A stretch of DNA of 64,000 nucleotides from CAWBCR01 sp963787375 (GCA_963787375.1 CAWBCR010000022.1:1-64000); one strand, 5' to 3'; shown: positions 10,090-19,858, counted from the stretch's first letter. The notes: generated by a model from the letters alone, not told the origin. A program made the numbers and translations.

Positions 10090-10754
10090 TGACGAGCCCA
10101 AGATTGTCCGCTTCATCCAGACATCACTGTCGCTGGCCGACTACGACGTGCTGACGGCTGCAACGGGAAGCGAGGCGCTGCGCGCCTGTGAGGAGCAGCG
10201 CCCCAACCTGATCGTGCTCGACCTGGGTCTTCCGGATATCGATGGCTTTGACGTGCTGCGCGAAATCCGGGCGACTTCGGTGGTCCCGATCATCATCCTC
10301 ACCGCCCGCGACGATGAGCAGGACAAGGTGCGAGGGCTGGAAGCGGGCGCCGACGACTACCTGACCAAGCCATTTGGCACGCAGGAACTGACGGCGCGTA
10401 TCCAGGCCGTGCTGCGCCGTGTGGAGTGGGCACCGCAGACAGGTGACCTTCCCGAGTTTTCCTGGCGCGACCTCCAGGTCGATTTTCGGAGGCGGCGCGT
10501 GGTCATTCGCGGTCAGCAGGTCCACCTGACTCCCCACCGAATACGATCTGCTGCGGATGCTGATCCAGAACTCCGGGCAGGTGCTCACACATACCGATCT
10601 GCTGACGCATGTATGGGGGCCGGAGTATCGCAACGACCTGGCGATTCTAAGAGTGAACATCTCGCGACTGCGACAGAAGCTGGAAGAGGACGCCCGGCAG
10701 CCGGGCTACATCGTCACGGTGCCGGGGGTGGGCTATACGCTGCCTGAAGAATAG
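10061..10754 (+). CDS. OmpR/KdpE-type response regulator, extra C near 10540
   Basis: The receiver has acidic residues VVDDE, phospho-acceptor Asp54 in VLDLGLPD and Lys103 in LTKPF. The winged-helix DNA-binding domain is split. The frame reads HLTPH and goes astray, but removing one C from the CCCC run near 10540 gives LTPTEYDLLRMLIQNSG and then VNISRLRQKLEE and GYTLPEE, about 230 residues in total. GTG 10061 has GGAGG ten bases upstream. It is encoded inside the end of the kinase gene, its likely partner. The homopolymer location makes sequencing error very likely. Confidence 0.88.
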
Positions 10755-10793
10755 ACGGCGGCGCGCTCAAACAACCGCCCGACCCCACGTCAA

Positions 10794-11342
10794 TCAGCGC
10801 AGCCAGCGGAAACGCCGCCCACGCATCGGACTTTCGTCGGGCTGATCGGCGCTGCTGCCTTCGATAGGAGAATGCACGATGCGCAACGTCATGCGCAGCG
10901 CGCCAAGCTCTATGATGTCGCCGTCCGATAGCGGAAAGTCGCGGCCCGGCATGAGCCGCTGTCCGTTCACCCAGGTACCATTAGTGCTGTTCTGATCGAT
11001 GAGGTACAGCGACCGGTCGCCGGGGCGAACGAGGGCATGGCGGCGCGACACGCCGTGTCGCATCGCCCCGTACGGGGCAAAATCCAGGTCGGGCCGGAAG
11101 GCGCTCATCGGGTCGGCGCGGCCCAGCACGGTGACACGCCATACGTCAAGGCCAACGGTGCTGGCCTGCTGCCCACTGATGTGAAACAGAACGCGCCACG
11201 CTGGGCCAGCACGCTCGGGTGTAACTTCGGGCGGAGGCGGCGAAGGGAGAGTCTCTTCGGGTATTGCTGGCGCTGCCGGCAGGTCGAGGTCGACATCCTC
11301 GTCAAGCGGCTCATGCGGCTGATTTAGTGGTTTTGTGACCAC
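10794..11342 (-). CDS. FHA-domain protein
   Basis: The 182-residue protein has a disordered Pro/Glu-rich N-terminal 50 residues followed by an FHA domain with the signature residues: GR in VTVLGRAD, VSRRHALV and NSTNGTWVNGQRL. FHA domains bind phosphothreonine peptides, so this is probably a reader for a Ser/Thr kinase, though no such kinase lies nearby. There is no transmembrane segment. It converges on the two-component operon. The 300 bases upstream are shared with the divergent regulator at 11645. Confidence 0.85.
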   Translation of the reverse strand: MVTKPLNQPHEPLDEDVDLDLPAAPAIPEETLPSPPPPEVTPERAGPAWRVLFHISGQQASTVGLDVWRVTVLGRADPMSAFRPDLDFAPYGAMRHGVSRRHALVRPGDRSLYLIDQNSTNGTWVNGQRLMPGRDFPLSDGDIIELGALRMTLRIVHSPIEGSSADQPDESPMRGRRFRWLR

Positions 11343-11556
11343 AAGCTGTCCTCGCTGGAGATCAGTATCCCGGGGCGATCTGGCTCCCGTGAGCTTACCA
11401 CGGCTCGAATCTATTACGGTAATCCAACCTGAGTCTTACCCTATTTTTACACCCAAACCCCTGACGTCGCAAGACGCCGCAGTACCAGACCACTATACAC
11501 CCGTCAGTCTGGCGTTCAAAAACTCCCGGTTGGGATACGGTTCGTTCTGAGGTCGG

Positions 11557-11585
11557 TTGACACCAATCCCGTGTAACACTATAAT
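11557..11585 (+). promoter_or_regulatory. Consensus sigma-70 promoter for the HTH-TPR operon
   Basis: Perfect TTGACA (11557-11562) and TATAAT (11580-11585) are separated by 17 bases. Transcription should begin near 11592, giving a leader of about 50 bases before ATG 11645. In the rest of the 11343-11644 gap I see only an AT-richer stretch and a short ATTAC-G-GTAAT palindrome near 11413. Confidence 0.8.
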
Positions 11586-11644
11586 GCCGTGGAACTGTAG
11601 TGTAGCGACACACGCCCTGGATCAGCATGGAAAAGGCGGTCAGT

Positions 11645-12392
11645 ATGGGACGAAATCTGGATGAAATCCGCCGGCTGCGCGAGCGCGTATCAGGCCCGGC
11701 GGTTTCCGCGGAAGAAGCGACCGCCGAGCGGCTGGCGGTCAAGAACCGGATCATCGGCGTGCTGCTGAATGATGCACGGCGGGGGTCGGCGCGCAGCGTG
11801 CAGGACTGCGCCGCGCTCCTCTCTGACCGAAGACGAGTACCTGGCGTTCGAAGAAGGACTCAACTCGCCGACACTGCCGCAGCTCGAGATCCTCGCGTAC
11901 TATTTCAACGTGCCGATCAGCCACTTCTGGGCAGGCGACACACTAGCCGTCAAGCGTCAGGAAGACATGATCAAGGAGCGCGTGCCTGATGTCCTGATGC
12001 TGCGCCAGCAGATCATCGGCGTGCAGATGCGGCAGCTTCGCGAGGATGCCGGTATGACCGTGGAGCAAGTGACCGAGGCATCGGGCATCGCCGCTGAAGA
12101 CATCGAGGCGCTGGAAACAGGACAGATCGCGCTGCCGTTGAGCGAGCTTGAGTTGCTGGCTTACACGGTCAAGTCGAACCTTGACACGCTGGTCGATCCG
12201 CATGGGCCGGTGGGGGGATGGCTGCAGGCGCAGGAGGACTTCGAAGCCTTCTCGGAGTTGCCTGCGGAGATGCGGCAGTTCATCCTGAAACGCATCAACC
12301 GCAGCTACCTGGAGCTTGCCATGCGATTGAGCGATATGGAAGTCAACAAGCTGCGCACCATCGCCGAGAGTATCCTAGACATTACGCTGTAG
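11645..12392 (+). CDS. XRE-like regulator with two HTH modules, one-base break near 11820
   Basis: The first frame encodes an N-terminal segment and the start of a helix-turn-helix (IIGVLLNDAR, RSVQDCAALL). It breaks near 11820, where removing one base restores LTEDEYLAFEEG and ILAYYFNVPISHFW. A second HTH of the same type follows (MRQLREDAGMTVEQV, IEALETGQIALPLSELELLAY), then a helical C-terminal region. The joined protein has about 248 residues. Tandem XRE modules suggest DNA binding or a cytoskeletal/RodZ-like adaptor, with no membrane segment. ATG 11645 is preferred to 11627 because AAGG lies eight bases upstream. It is co-transcribed with the TPR gene. Confidence 0.72.
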
Positions 12393-12424
12393 GTGGCGCT
12401 GCCCTTGGGAGAGCATGAGGTGAT

Positions 12425-12970
12425 ATGTCCGACCTAGCACCTGACGCCGAGAAGCTTAAAGCCGACGGGCTTCGCCTATTTGAAGAGGGTGCCTACTTCG
12501 AAGCGCTGGAGCGCTTCGACAAGGCACGCGAAGCGTTTGAGAAACAGGATAATCTACTTGAAGCCGCCGAGATGCTGAACAACATGGGGGTCATCCACCG
12601 GGTTGAGGGGCGTCTGGACGAGGCTTCACAGTTATTGGAGCAGGCACGCACGGCGTTTGCCCAGGCAGGTGATCGCAGCCGCGAGGCGCAGGCGCTCGGC
12701 AATCTGGCTCCGCTGTACAGCCGGCAGGGCCAGAAGCACAAGGCTGTCGACAGCTACAAAGAGGCGGCAAAGATCTTCGAAGAGTTGAGGGACGAACAGC
12801 GTCAGGGCGAGATCATGCTGTCGCTGGGCATTCTCCAGTTCCGCGAAGGCGACCGCTCCGCCGGGATGGGCGCTTACGAGTTCGGCCTGCTGCTGATCAA
12901 GAACCCCACACCGCAGCAAAAGCGTACGCGAGCGATGCTGAAGCTGCGCCTGAAGCTGCTCGGCGGATAG
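12425..12970 (+). CDS. TPR-repeat protein
   Basis: The 181 residues form about four tetratricopeptide repeats (for example ALERFDKAREAFEKQ, EAAEMLNNMGVIHRVEG and EAQALGNLAPLYSRQGQ) with conserved small and aromatic TPR positions. It is cytoplasmic, with no signal or membrane segment, and is probably a protein-protein scaffold. GAGGTGAT sits five bases before ATG 12425, and only about 30 bases separate it from the HTH gene, so the two are likely partners in one operon ending at the terminator at 12992. Confidence 0.85.
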   Translation: MSDLAPDAEKLKADGLRLFEEGAYFEALERFDKAREAFEKQDNLLEAAEMLNNMGVIHRVEGRLDEASQLLEQARTAFAQAGDRSREAQALGNLAPLYSRQGQKHKAVDSYKEAAKIFEELRDEQRQGEIMLSLGILQFREGDRSAGMGAYEFGLLLIKNPTPQQKRTRAMLKLRLKLLGG

Positions 12971-12991
12971 CACCCGCTGCAAGGAAACGAA

Positions 12992-13024
12992 AGAGCCGCC
13001 CTCCCGTTGGAAGGCGGCTCTTTA
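12992..13024. terminator. Bidirectional intrinsic terminator
   Basis: The nine-base stem AGAGCCGCC/GGCGGCTCT (12992-13000 and 13013-13021) is flanked by T-rich sequence on the right and A-rich sequence on the left. It can therefore stop both the TPR operon and the convergent EF-G2 gene. Confidence 0.85.
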
Positions 13025-13049
13025 ATTTCATCGGACAGCGCGCGGCGTG

Positions 13050-15114
13050 TTATTCTTCTTCGACCTTCTTGGACTTGTCGATGATCTCCTGGGCGATATG
13101 CGCCGGGACTGCCTGGTAGTGGTCCAGCTCCATCGTGTACACGCCACGGCCCTGCGTGAAGGAGCGTAGGTCGTTGCTGTAGCGCAGCATCTCAGCGAGC
13201 GGCACCAATGCGCTCACAATCGCGCGGCCGGCGATCACGTCGGTGCCCTGCACCTGCCCACGCCGCGAGCTGAGATCGCCCATCACGTCGCCCATGTTGG
13301 TCTCCGGCACGGTGATCTTCACCGACATGATCGGCTCCAGCAAAACGGGCGAGGCCGCCATGAAAGCCTGCTTGAATGCCTCGCGGCCCGCGATCTGGAA
13401 GGCGATGTCCTTTGAGTTGACGGGGTGCTCTTTGCCGTCGGTCACCGCCGCCTTCACATCAACTACGGGATAGCCGGCAATAACACCTAGCTCCAGCACG
13501 CTCTTAATGCCTTTCTCGATAGAGGGCATGAACGAGTTCGAGATCGCACCGCCAAACACCGAGTTGGTGAACTCAAAGCCCGCGCCACGTTCGAGCGGCT
13601 CGACGCGAAGCTGCACTTCGGCAAACTGGCCTGCGCCGCCGGTCTGCTTCTTGTGTCGGTACGTTTCCGTGGCCGGCTTGGTGATCGTCTCGCGGAAGGG
13701 CACCTTAGGCGTGGCAGTCTCAAGGTGGACGCCAAGCTGCGCCGCACGTTTGATGGCCACGTCGACGTGAACGTCGCCCATACCTTCGAGGACGGCTTCT
13801 TTGGTGGCAGCATCCTGACGCCATTGAAGCGTGGGGTCCTCGTCGCACAGGCGGGTAAGCGTCGGTCCCATCTTGGCCGAGTTCCGCCTGGGCAAGCGGC
13901 GTCACAGCCACAGCGTAGACGGGCCTGGGGAAGTCGGGCTGCGCCACAATGATGGGTGTTCCCTTGTCACCGAGCGTGTCCCCAGTGTTGGTGTGTGCCA
14001 GTTTGGCGACCGCACCGATGTCGCCAGCGTGCATCGTGTCGACCTGGAACTGCTCCTTGCCGCGCATCACGAGCAGCGGGCCGATACGCTCTTCCTCACT
14101 GCGATTCTGGTTATAGCAGCGGATATCGGCCTTCAATGTGCCGGAGACCACACGGAAATAGGTTAGCTTGCCGACAAAGGGGTCCGCCGTCGTCTTGAAG
14201 ACGTACAGTGCCAGCGGACCGCTGTCTGACGCGGTAAGCTCGATGTCCTGGTCGGCCTTCTTCCCCTGGATGGACGCCGCACGGCTGTCTGGTGCCGGAA
14301 TGACGCGCGTAACCAGCTCGGTCAGCGCCTTAACGCCGATGTTGGCCGTCCCGGCTGTGTAGATGACCGGTACAAATCCGCCGGAACCGACGCCGGCCGT
14401 GATCCCTACCCAGATCTCGTCATCGGACAACTCGCCCGCGTCGAAATACTTCTCCAGCAGCTTGTCGTCGGCCTCGGCAGCGGCCTCTATGAGCGCGATA
14501 CGCGCCTCTTCGACCGCATCGCTCAGGTCGGCGGGGATGTCGGCGGAAGGATTCTGGTCGCCGCGATAGACCATGTTTGTCAGCAGATCGACGACGCCGA
14601 CGAAACGCCCGCCGTCCATGACCGGCACCTGAAATGGCACGAACCGGACGCCAAACAGCGTGCTCAGTTCTTCGAGAACATGCTCAGGACGAATATTGTC
14701 GCGGTCCATCTTGTTCAGGGCCACTACGCGTGGCAGGCTGAACTCGTTGGCGAACTCCCAGTACAACTCGGTGCCGACCTCGACGCCCGCCTGGGCATCG
14801 ACAAGGATCAGCGCAAGGTCCGCCACGCGCAAGGCGTTCTTGACGTCGCCCTGGAAATCGGTGTAACCGGGCGTGTCGAGCACATTCAGCTTGAGATCGG
14901 CGATCTCAAGCGGGATGAGCGACGTCGCGAGGGACAGGCCGCGCCGGATCTCTTCCTCGTCGTAATCGGAGACGGTGGTTCCCTGCTGAACCTCGCCCAC
15001 ACGGTTAATCGCACCAGTGTTGAAGACCATTGCTTCAACCAGCGAGGTTTTACCCACGCCCTGGTGCGACACAAGCGCGACGTTACGCAACGATTTGGTC
15101 GGATAGACTTTCAT
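13050..15114 (-). CDS. Elongation factor G-like protein (EF-G2 type), one-base break near 13888
   Basis: This is a translation-factor GTPase of about 687 residues. G1 is SHQGVGKTSL rather than the HIDAGKTT of canonical EF-G. G3 is DTPGYTDF and G4 is NKMD. Domains II-V follow, with GGAGQFAEV in domain IV. An extra base near 13888 breaks the frame between LAQA and NSAKMGPTLTRL; joined, the protein is full length. The variant P-loop and sequence style match the EF-G2/FusA2 paralogue group, whose role is less clear than that of EF-G, so a canonical fusA should exist elsewhere. ATG 15114 has GGAGG nine bases upstream. Confidence 0.85.
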
Positions 15115-15228
15115 AAGGGGGTGCCTCCGAAAAGGGGTCAATCTCAACACGCATCGCCGGCGGCCAACTGCACGATGAATCGTGGGCCGGGCAATGCGTG
15201 GCCAGGACCAACGTCAAAGGTAGGAGGA

Positions 15229-15257
15229 ATTTTAAGGCTGATCATGACACTTGTCAA
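15229..15257 (-). promoter_or_regulatory. Sigma-70 promoter for the EF-G2 gene
   Basis: On the minus strand TTGACA (15257-15252) and TAAAAT (15234-15229) are 17 bases apart, about 115 bases upstream of ATG 15114. The divergent tryptophanase promoter must lie in the same 228-base gap; TTGATC/TGTAAT (15266-15271 and 15290-15295) is a weak candidate. A TGGGCAA-C-TTGCCCA palindrome at 15295-15309 could be an operator. Confidence 0.65.
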
Positions 15258-15342
15258 CGTTACATTGATCACTACAGGCCTATACTGGATGTAATGGGCA
15301 ACTTGCCCAATCAACGCAGGCACATCTGGAGGGACATGCACT

Positions 15343-16722
15343 ATGCCAGAATACCCGGCAGAACCATTTCGCATCAAGGTCATCGAACCGCTGCGGCGCA
15401 CCACGCGTGCTCAACGCGAAGATATGCTGAAGGCCGCCGGCTACAACGTCTTCAAGCTGCGAGCAGAGGACGTATACATAGACCTGCTGACTGACAGCGG
15501 TACTGCCGCCATGAGCGACAATCAATGGGCCGGGATGATGACCGGCGATGAGTCCTATGCCGGGGCGCGCAATTTCTACGCCCTCAAGGCCGCCATCAAC
15601 GATATCTTCGGCTTCAAGCATTTCGTGCCAACTCACCAGGGCCGCGCCGCCGAGAACATCCTGTGCAGCGTGCTGATCAAGCCCGGCGACCTGATTCCGA
15701 ATAACACGCACTTCGATACGACCGGGGCCAACGTCCGCGCAGCGGGCGGCTCCCCGGTTGACCTCGTGATCGACGAGGCCAAAGACCCGACCTGCCAGCA
15801 TCCGTTCAAGGGCAATATGGATACGAGTAAGCTGGCGCAGTTCATCGAAGAGAACGGAGTGGCGCACATCCCATTCGGGATGATCACCGTCACCAACAAC
15901 GCCGGAGGTGGGCAGCCGGTTTCGCTGGCAAACATCAGGGCTGTGGCAGATGTCTATCACCATTACGGAATCCCGTTCTTCATCGATGCCTGCCGCTACG
16001 CTGAAAACGCCTATTTCATCAAGCTGCGCGAGCCGGGCTGCGCCGACAAATCGCCGGCCGAGATCGCACGCGAGATGTTCAGCGTGGCCGACGGCTGCAC
16101 AATGAGCGCGAAGAAAGACGCGCTGGTAAACATCGGCGGGTTTCTATGCGTCAACGACGACGCGCTGTTCGAGAAAGTCAAACAGGCACTGATCCTGCGC
16201 GAAGGCTTCCCAACTTACGGTGGGCTGGCGGGGCGCGACCTCGAAGCGATTGCGCGCGGCCTGTACGAAGGGCTCGACGAAGACTATCTGACGTATCGCA
16301 TCGAGCAGACGGCGTATCTGGGCCAGGGTCTGCTGGACGCGGGCGTGCCGATTGTCGAGCCGCCGGGCGGGCACGCTGTGTACGTCGACGCGGGGCGTTT
16401 CCTGCCACATATCCCCGTCGAGCAGTACCCAGGCCAGGCGCTCGTGATCGAAATGTACCTGGCCGGCGGAATCCGCGCGGTCGAGCTGGGGAGCGTCGCA
16501 TTTGCCTACCCTGACGCCCGGACCGGCCAGATCGTCCACCCGCCGCTGGAGCTGGTGCGGCTGGCCATCCCCCGCCGCGTGTACACGCGCAGCCACATGG
16601 ACTTCGTGATCGCGGCGATGGGTGAAATCGCCGCCACAAAGGACCACCTGCACGGCGTGGTGATTACCCAGGAGCCGCCCCTGCTGCGCCATTTCACGGC
16701 GGATTTTGCCATCGCCAGCTAA
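15343..16722 (+). CDS. tnaA: Tryptophanase (PLP beta-eliminating lyase)
   Basis: The 459-residue protein aligns end to end with tryptophanase/tyrosine phenol-lyase: EPFRIKVIEP at the N terminus, YIDLLTDSGT, VPTHQGRAAENI, the PLP lysine in MSAKKDALVNIGG (Lys257/258), FPTYGGLAGRD and LRHFTADF at the end. Two positions favour tryptophanase over tyrosine phenol-lyase. Leu382 (IRAVELGS) replaces the phenol-binding Arg, and HFDTTGAN replaces the Tpl-type sequence. It splits tryptophan into indole, pyruvate and ammonia. GGAGG lies about ten bases before ATG 15343. It is monocistronic, with a terminator at 16744. Confidence 0.85.
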   Translation: MPEYPAEPFRIKVIEPLRRTTRAQREDMLKAAGYNVFKLRAEDVYIDLLTDSGTAAMSDNQWAGMMTGDESYAGARNFYALKAAINDIFGFKHFVPTHQGRAAENILCSVLIKPGDLIPNNTHFDTTGANVRAAGGSPVDLVIDEAKDPTCQHPFKGNMDTSKLAQFIEENGVAHIPFGMITVTNNAGGGQPVSLANIRAVADVYHHYGIPFFIDACRYAENAYFIKLREPGCADKSPAEIAREMFSVADGCTMSAKKDALVNIGGFLCVNDDALFEKVKQALILREGFPTYGGLAGRDLEAIARGLYEGLDEDYLTYRIEQTAYLGQGLLDAGVPIVEPPGGHAVYVDAGRFLPHIPVEQYPGQALVIEMYLAGGIRAVELGSVAFAYPDARTGQIVHPPLELVRLAIPRRVYTRSHMDFVIAAMGEIAATKDHLHGVVITQEPPLLRHFTADFAIAS

Positions 16723-16743
16723 TTGTAAGCTGTTCGTGCAACA

Positions 16744-16783
16744 CGGCCCGCCCCACTGCGGTACAGTAGCTGAAGGCGGGCCG
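16744..16783 (+). terminator. Hairpin terminator after tnaA
   Basis: The perfect nine-base arms CGGCCCGCC (16744-16752) and GGCGGGCCG (16775-16783) have a 22-base loop, followed by a weak T-run (CTGCTTTG). It lies 20 bases after the tnaA stop. The loop is long for an intrinsic terminator. Confidence 0.55.
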
Positions 16784-16788
16784 CTGCT

Positions 16789-16818
16789 TTGTCAGGCGGG
16801 CGAGCGAGGCGGTATACT
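16789..16818 (+). promoter_or_regulatory. Sigma-70 promoter for the C39/TPR pair
   Basis: TTGTCA (16789-16794) and TATACT (16813-16818) are 18 bases apart. The predicted start is near 16825, about 85 bases before ATG 16909. Confidence 0.6.
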
Positions 16819-16908
16819 GCCTGTGTATCGTGGTGGCGGAATCGTGAAAAGTCCGATATAGATCGGGCATATTCAAGCGACGTTCACAGGTAGCTGGTCA
16901 CAAAGCAC

Positions 16909-18409
16909 ATGGCGATGTTCAAGAAGCGAGATCGTACTCTTCAACCCAAGTACACCACCCGCAGGTACGGGTTGTTTGCCTTCCGTCGCAGAAGCCGGCT
17001 GCCGCAGCTTCCGGCCTATGCGACAGGTCCCGCCCGCACCGGCAGCCCGCTGGCGTGGACGCTGGTCTCCGGCGCGCTGGCGCTGCTCGCACTGATCATC
17101 CTTTCGCCCGTCTGGCTGCCCGCGCTGCGCTGGGTGATCCCCGACCGCTACATCATGGCGTACGTGCCGCCCAAGATCCAGATGGTGATCTTCCAGATCG
17201 ACGTGAACGAGCAGGTGCCGACGCCCGCCAGCGCAGCAAATCGGTCGGCAGCCATTGCGCTGCTCGACACTCCCGCACCGGGTGGCGATACCGGGCCGAC
17301 GCCTGCTGCTGGGCCAACCGGCACGCCGACGCCCGATCCCAACACCTACCCCACCGGCGGCTACATCCAGCCGACTGCCCTGCCAGTTGCCCCCACCCCG
17401 ACTTTCACGCCGCCTCCTCCAGAGCCACTCGAACTCACGGGCTGTCGACCGGTCCAACGCTGCGGACCTTTCACACGCCGACGCGCTGCTGACCGGCTTC
17501 ACGTTTCACCAGCAGACCGGTAGCAACAACTGCGGCCCAGCGTCGGTGGCGACGATGTTGAGCTACTGGGGCATCGACAAGACGCTGGAAGAGACGCGGC
17601 AGGTGCTCAAGCCAAACCCCAACGATCCCAATGTGCGGCCCGACGAGGTGCAGGCCTATGTCGAGTCGCTGGGCCTGCAGATGATTATCCGCGAGGATGG
17701 AGACTTCCACCGACTGAAGCTGCTCATCCTTGCAGGCTTCCCAGTCATGATCGAGACCGGTTACGACCCTGAGCCGCAGACTGTCGGCTGGACCTCGCAC
17801 TTTCTGACGCTGGTTGGCTACTCGGAACAAGATCAGGCCTTCATTGCCATGGACACCTACCGCCGCCCAAACTGGTTCTATCCTTACGATGAGCTTGACA
17901 AGTACTGGCGGCAGTTCAATCGGCGCTATATGGTCGCTTACAAGCCAGAGCAGGCAGCGGCCATCGCGTCGATAATTGGCGAGAACATGGACGATGCGAC
18001 TATGTGGCAGAACTCAGCCAAGACCGCCCGGCAGGAGCTCAGTCTTGACCGCAATGACCCGTTTGCGTGGTTCAACCTGGGTACCAGCCTCAACGGCCAG
18101 GGTGACTACCAGCATGCAGCGCTGGCCTTCGACCAGGCGCGGCAGATCGGCCTGCCATGGCGTATGCTGTGGTACCAGTTCGCCCCGTTCGAGACCTACC
18201 TGCACGTCAAGCGCTTCAACGACGTCATGTCATTAGCCGACGCCGTGTTGCAGAAGATCTCGACCGAGGAACCTTTCTACTACAAAGCGCTGGCCTACGA
18301 GGCACAGGGCAACAACCCGGAGGCGCGTAAGATGCTTGACCTTGCGCTGCACTTCAACAAGGATTATCAGGCTGCACAGATCGAACTGGACGCGCTGGGA
18401 CAGAATTAG
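16909..18409 (+). CDS. Membrane-anchored C39-like peptidase/TPR protein (copy 1), one-base break near 17438
   Basis: The N-terminal half has a basic cytoplasmic segment, one transmembrane helix (about residues 49-70) and a long Pro/Thr linker. An extra base near 17438 shifts the frame. The next frame holds a Peptidase_C39_2 domain with Cys in SNNCGPASVATMLSYWG and His in TSHFLTLVGY, then Asp in AMDTY, followed by TPR-like repeats (DPFAWFNLGTSLNGQGDY, PFYYKALAYEAQGN). The joined product has about 499 residues. The papain-like domain is probably displayed outside the cell, and its substrate is unknown. It is followed 12 bases later by a paralogue. Confidence 0.78.
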
Positions 18410-18421
18410 GAAGCTAATCAC

Positions 18422-19822
18422 ATGCGCTTTGTAACGAGGCGGCGCAGACTGTTGCCGCAAACTGACACGTACCACGCCCGGCGCAAGCGGCGCGCGCAGT
18501 GGCTGGCGTGGGGCGGCATCGGCGCATCCATTGCAGTGCTGATCATGACTGTCTCTGCACCGCTGTGGCTGCCGCCGCTGCTGCGGGCGACAATCCCCAG
18601 CCGCTATCTGGTCGCCTATGCACCGCAGCCGCTGCTCGAAATGATCTTCGAGAACGACCCACTGCAAACCCTGCCGACGATCAGCGGGACGCCGATTGAC
18701 CTTAACAGTGTCGTGCTGCCGACGCCGCTGCCGACCATCGCCAACCCCGTCCAGCAAACAGGCAGTCAGCCCGATACTGCCGGCACAGGCAGCACAGGCG
18801 GCTCTGTAAGCGGTGACGCCGCGCCAGGCTTCGTCCAGGTTGGCGGGCAGGCATCTGCCGGGTCGGTCGTCGCGGCTGATGGCAGCTCGGCGCAGCTAAC
18901 CGGGTTCGTGCACACGTTTCAGGGGTGGAACAACTGCGGACCTGCGACGCTGTCTATTGCGCTGAGTTATTGGGGCATAGGCGCCAGCCAGGCCAATATC
19001 GCTGCGTTTGTCAAGCCGGACCCTGAGGATCGCAACGTGCGGCCCGACGAGCTGGTTGCCTTCGTGCACAGCGAGGGGTATGAGGCGACGGTACGTATCA
19101 ACGGCTCCCTCGACCTGCTCAAGCGGTTGATCCGGGCGGGCTACCCCGTCATCGTGCAGGAAGGCTTCGACCCGGAGCCGGATCGGCTGGGCTGGATGGG
19201 CCATTACCTGCTGCTGACGGGCTACAACGATGCCGCCCAGAGCTTTAACACGATGGACTCCTACCTGGGGCCTAACGAGTCGGAGGCCTACTCCAAGCTC
19301 GACCGCTACTGGCGGCACTTCGACCGGACGTATATTGTGGCCTATCCGCCTGACCAGGAGAGCGAAATCGCAGGGTTGATCGGCGCGGATATGGACGACC
19401 AGACCATGTATGCCAACGCGCTGACGCAGGCCCTCAACGAGAAGGACCAGAACCCCGGCGACCCGTTCGCGTGGTTCAACCTGGGCACCATCTATGTGGC
19501 CCTGGGTGATTATGACGCGGCAGCAACGTCCTTCGACCTGGCCCGCGAGCGGGGTACCCCCTGGCGCATGTTGTGGTACGAGTTCGGTCCGTACGAAGCG
19601 TATCTGCACGTAGGTGGCAATCGCCTGTACGACGTGACCACGCTGGCCGACGCCGTGCTGAAGAACAATGTGTACTCCGAAGAAGCGTACTATTACAAGG
19701 GACTGGCGCTGCAGGCGCTGGGCGAAGCCACCGCCGCGCGCAACGAGTTCAACAAGGCGCTGCACTATAATCCGCACTACACGGCTGCCTATCAGGCGCT
19801 CCAGGCGCTAGGCGACGGCTAA
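18422..19822 (+). CDS. Membrane-anchored C39-like peptidase/TPR protein (copy 2)
   Basis: This intact 466-residue paralogue of the preceding gene has the same order: a basic N terminus, a transmembrane helix (about 30-55), a Gly/Ser/Thr/Pro-rich linker, a C39-like domain with Cys in WNNCGPATLSIALSYWG, His in MGHYLLLTGY and Asp in TMDSY, then TPR repeats (DPFAWFNLGTIYVALGDY, AYYYKGLALQALGE). AGGAAG lies upstream of ATG 18422. Tandem duplication is evident from shared phrases such as NVRPDEL/V and TPWRMLWY. The linkers differ completely while the catalytic and TPR parts are kept. Confidence 0.85.
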   Translation: MRFVTRRRRLLPQTDTYHARRKRRAQWLAWGGIGASIAVLIMTVSAPLWLPPLLRATIPSRYLVAYAPQPLLEMIFENDPLQTLPTISGTPIDLNSVVLPTPLPTIANPVQQTGSQPDTAGTGSTGGSVSGDAAPGFVQVGGQASAGSVVAADGSSAQLTGFVHTFQGWNNCGPATLSIALSYWGIGASQANIAAFVKPDPEDRNVRPDELVAFVHSEGYEATVRINGSLDLLKRLIRAGYPVIVQEGFDPEPDRLGWMGHYLLLTGYNDAAQSFNTMDSYLGPNESEAYSKLDRYWRHFDRTYIVAYPPDQESEIAGLIGADMDDQTMYANALTQALNEKDQNPGDPFAWFNLGTIYVALGDYDAAATSFDLARERGTPWRMLWYEFGPYEAYLHVGGNRLYDVTTLADAVLKNNVYSEEAYYYKGLALQALGEATAARNEFNKALHYNPHYTAAYQALQALGDG

Positions 19823-19858
19823 GGGCCCTTCTGCTCCGGGCCCACGATCGGGAAACGT

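Noticed and set aside
11335..11550. 71-codon open frame in the gap between the FHA and HTH genes
   Set aside because: It has no ribosome site and no conserved pattern. The sequence is AT-richer and fits a divergent promoter region.
15244..15294. Sixteen-codon ORF with a Trp codon near its end upstream of tnaA, resembling a TnaC leader peptide
   Set aside because: It overlaps the minus-strand EF-G2 promoter, and the only forward promoter candidates would start transcription at or after its end. The AGGAGG is 16 bases away from its ATG. Coincidence is more likely.
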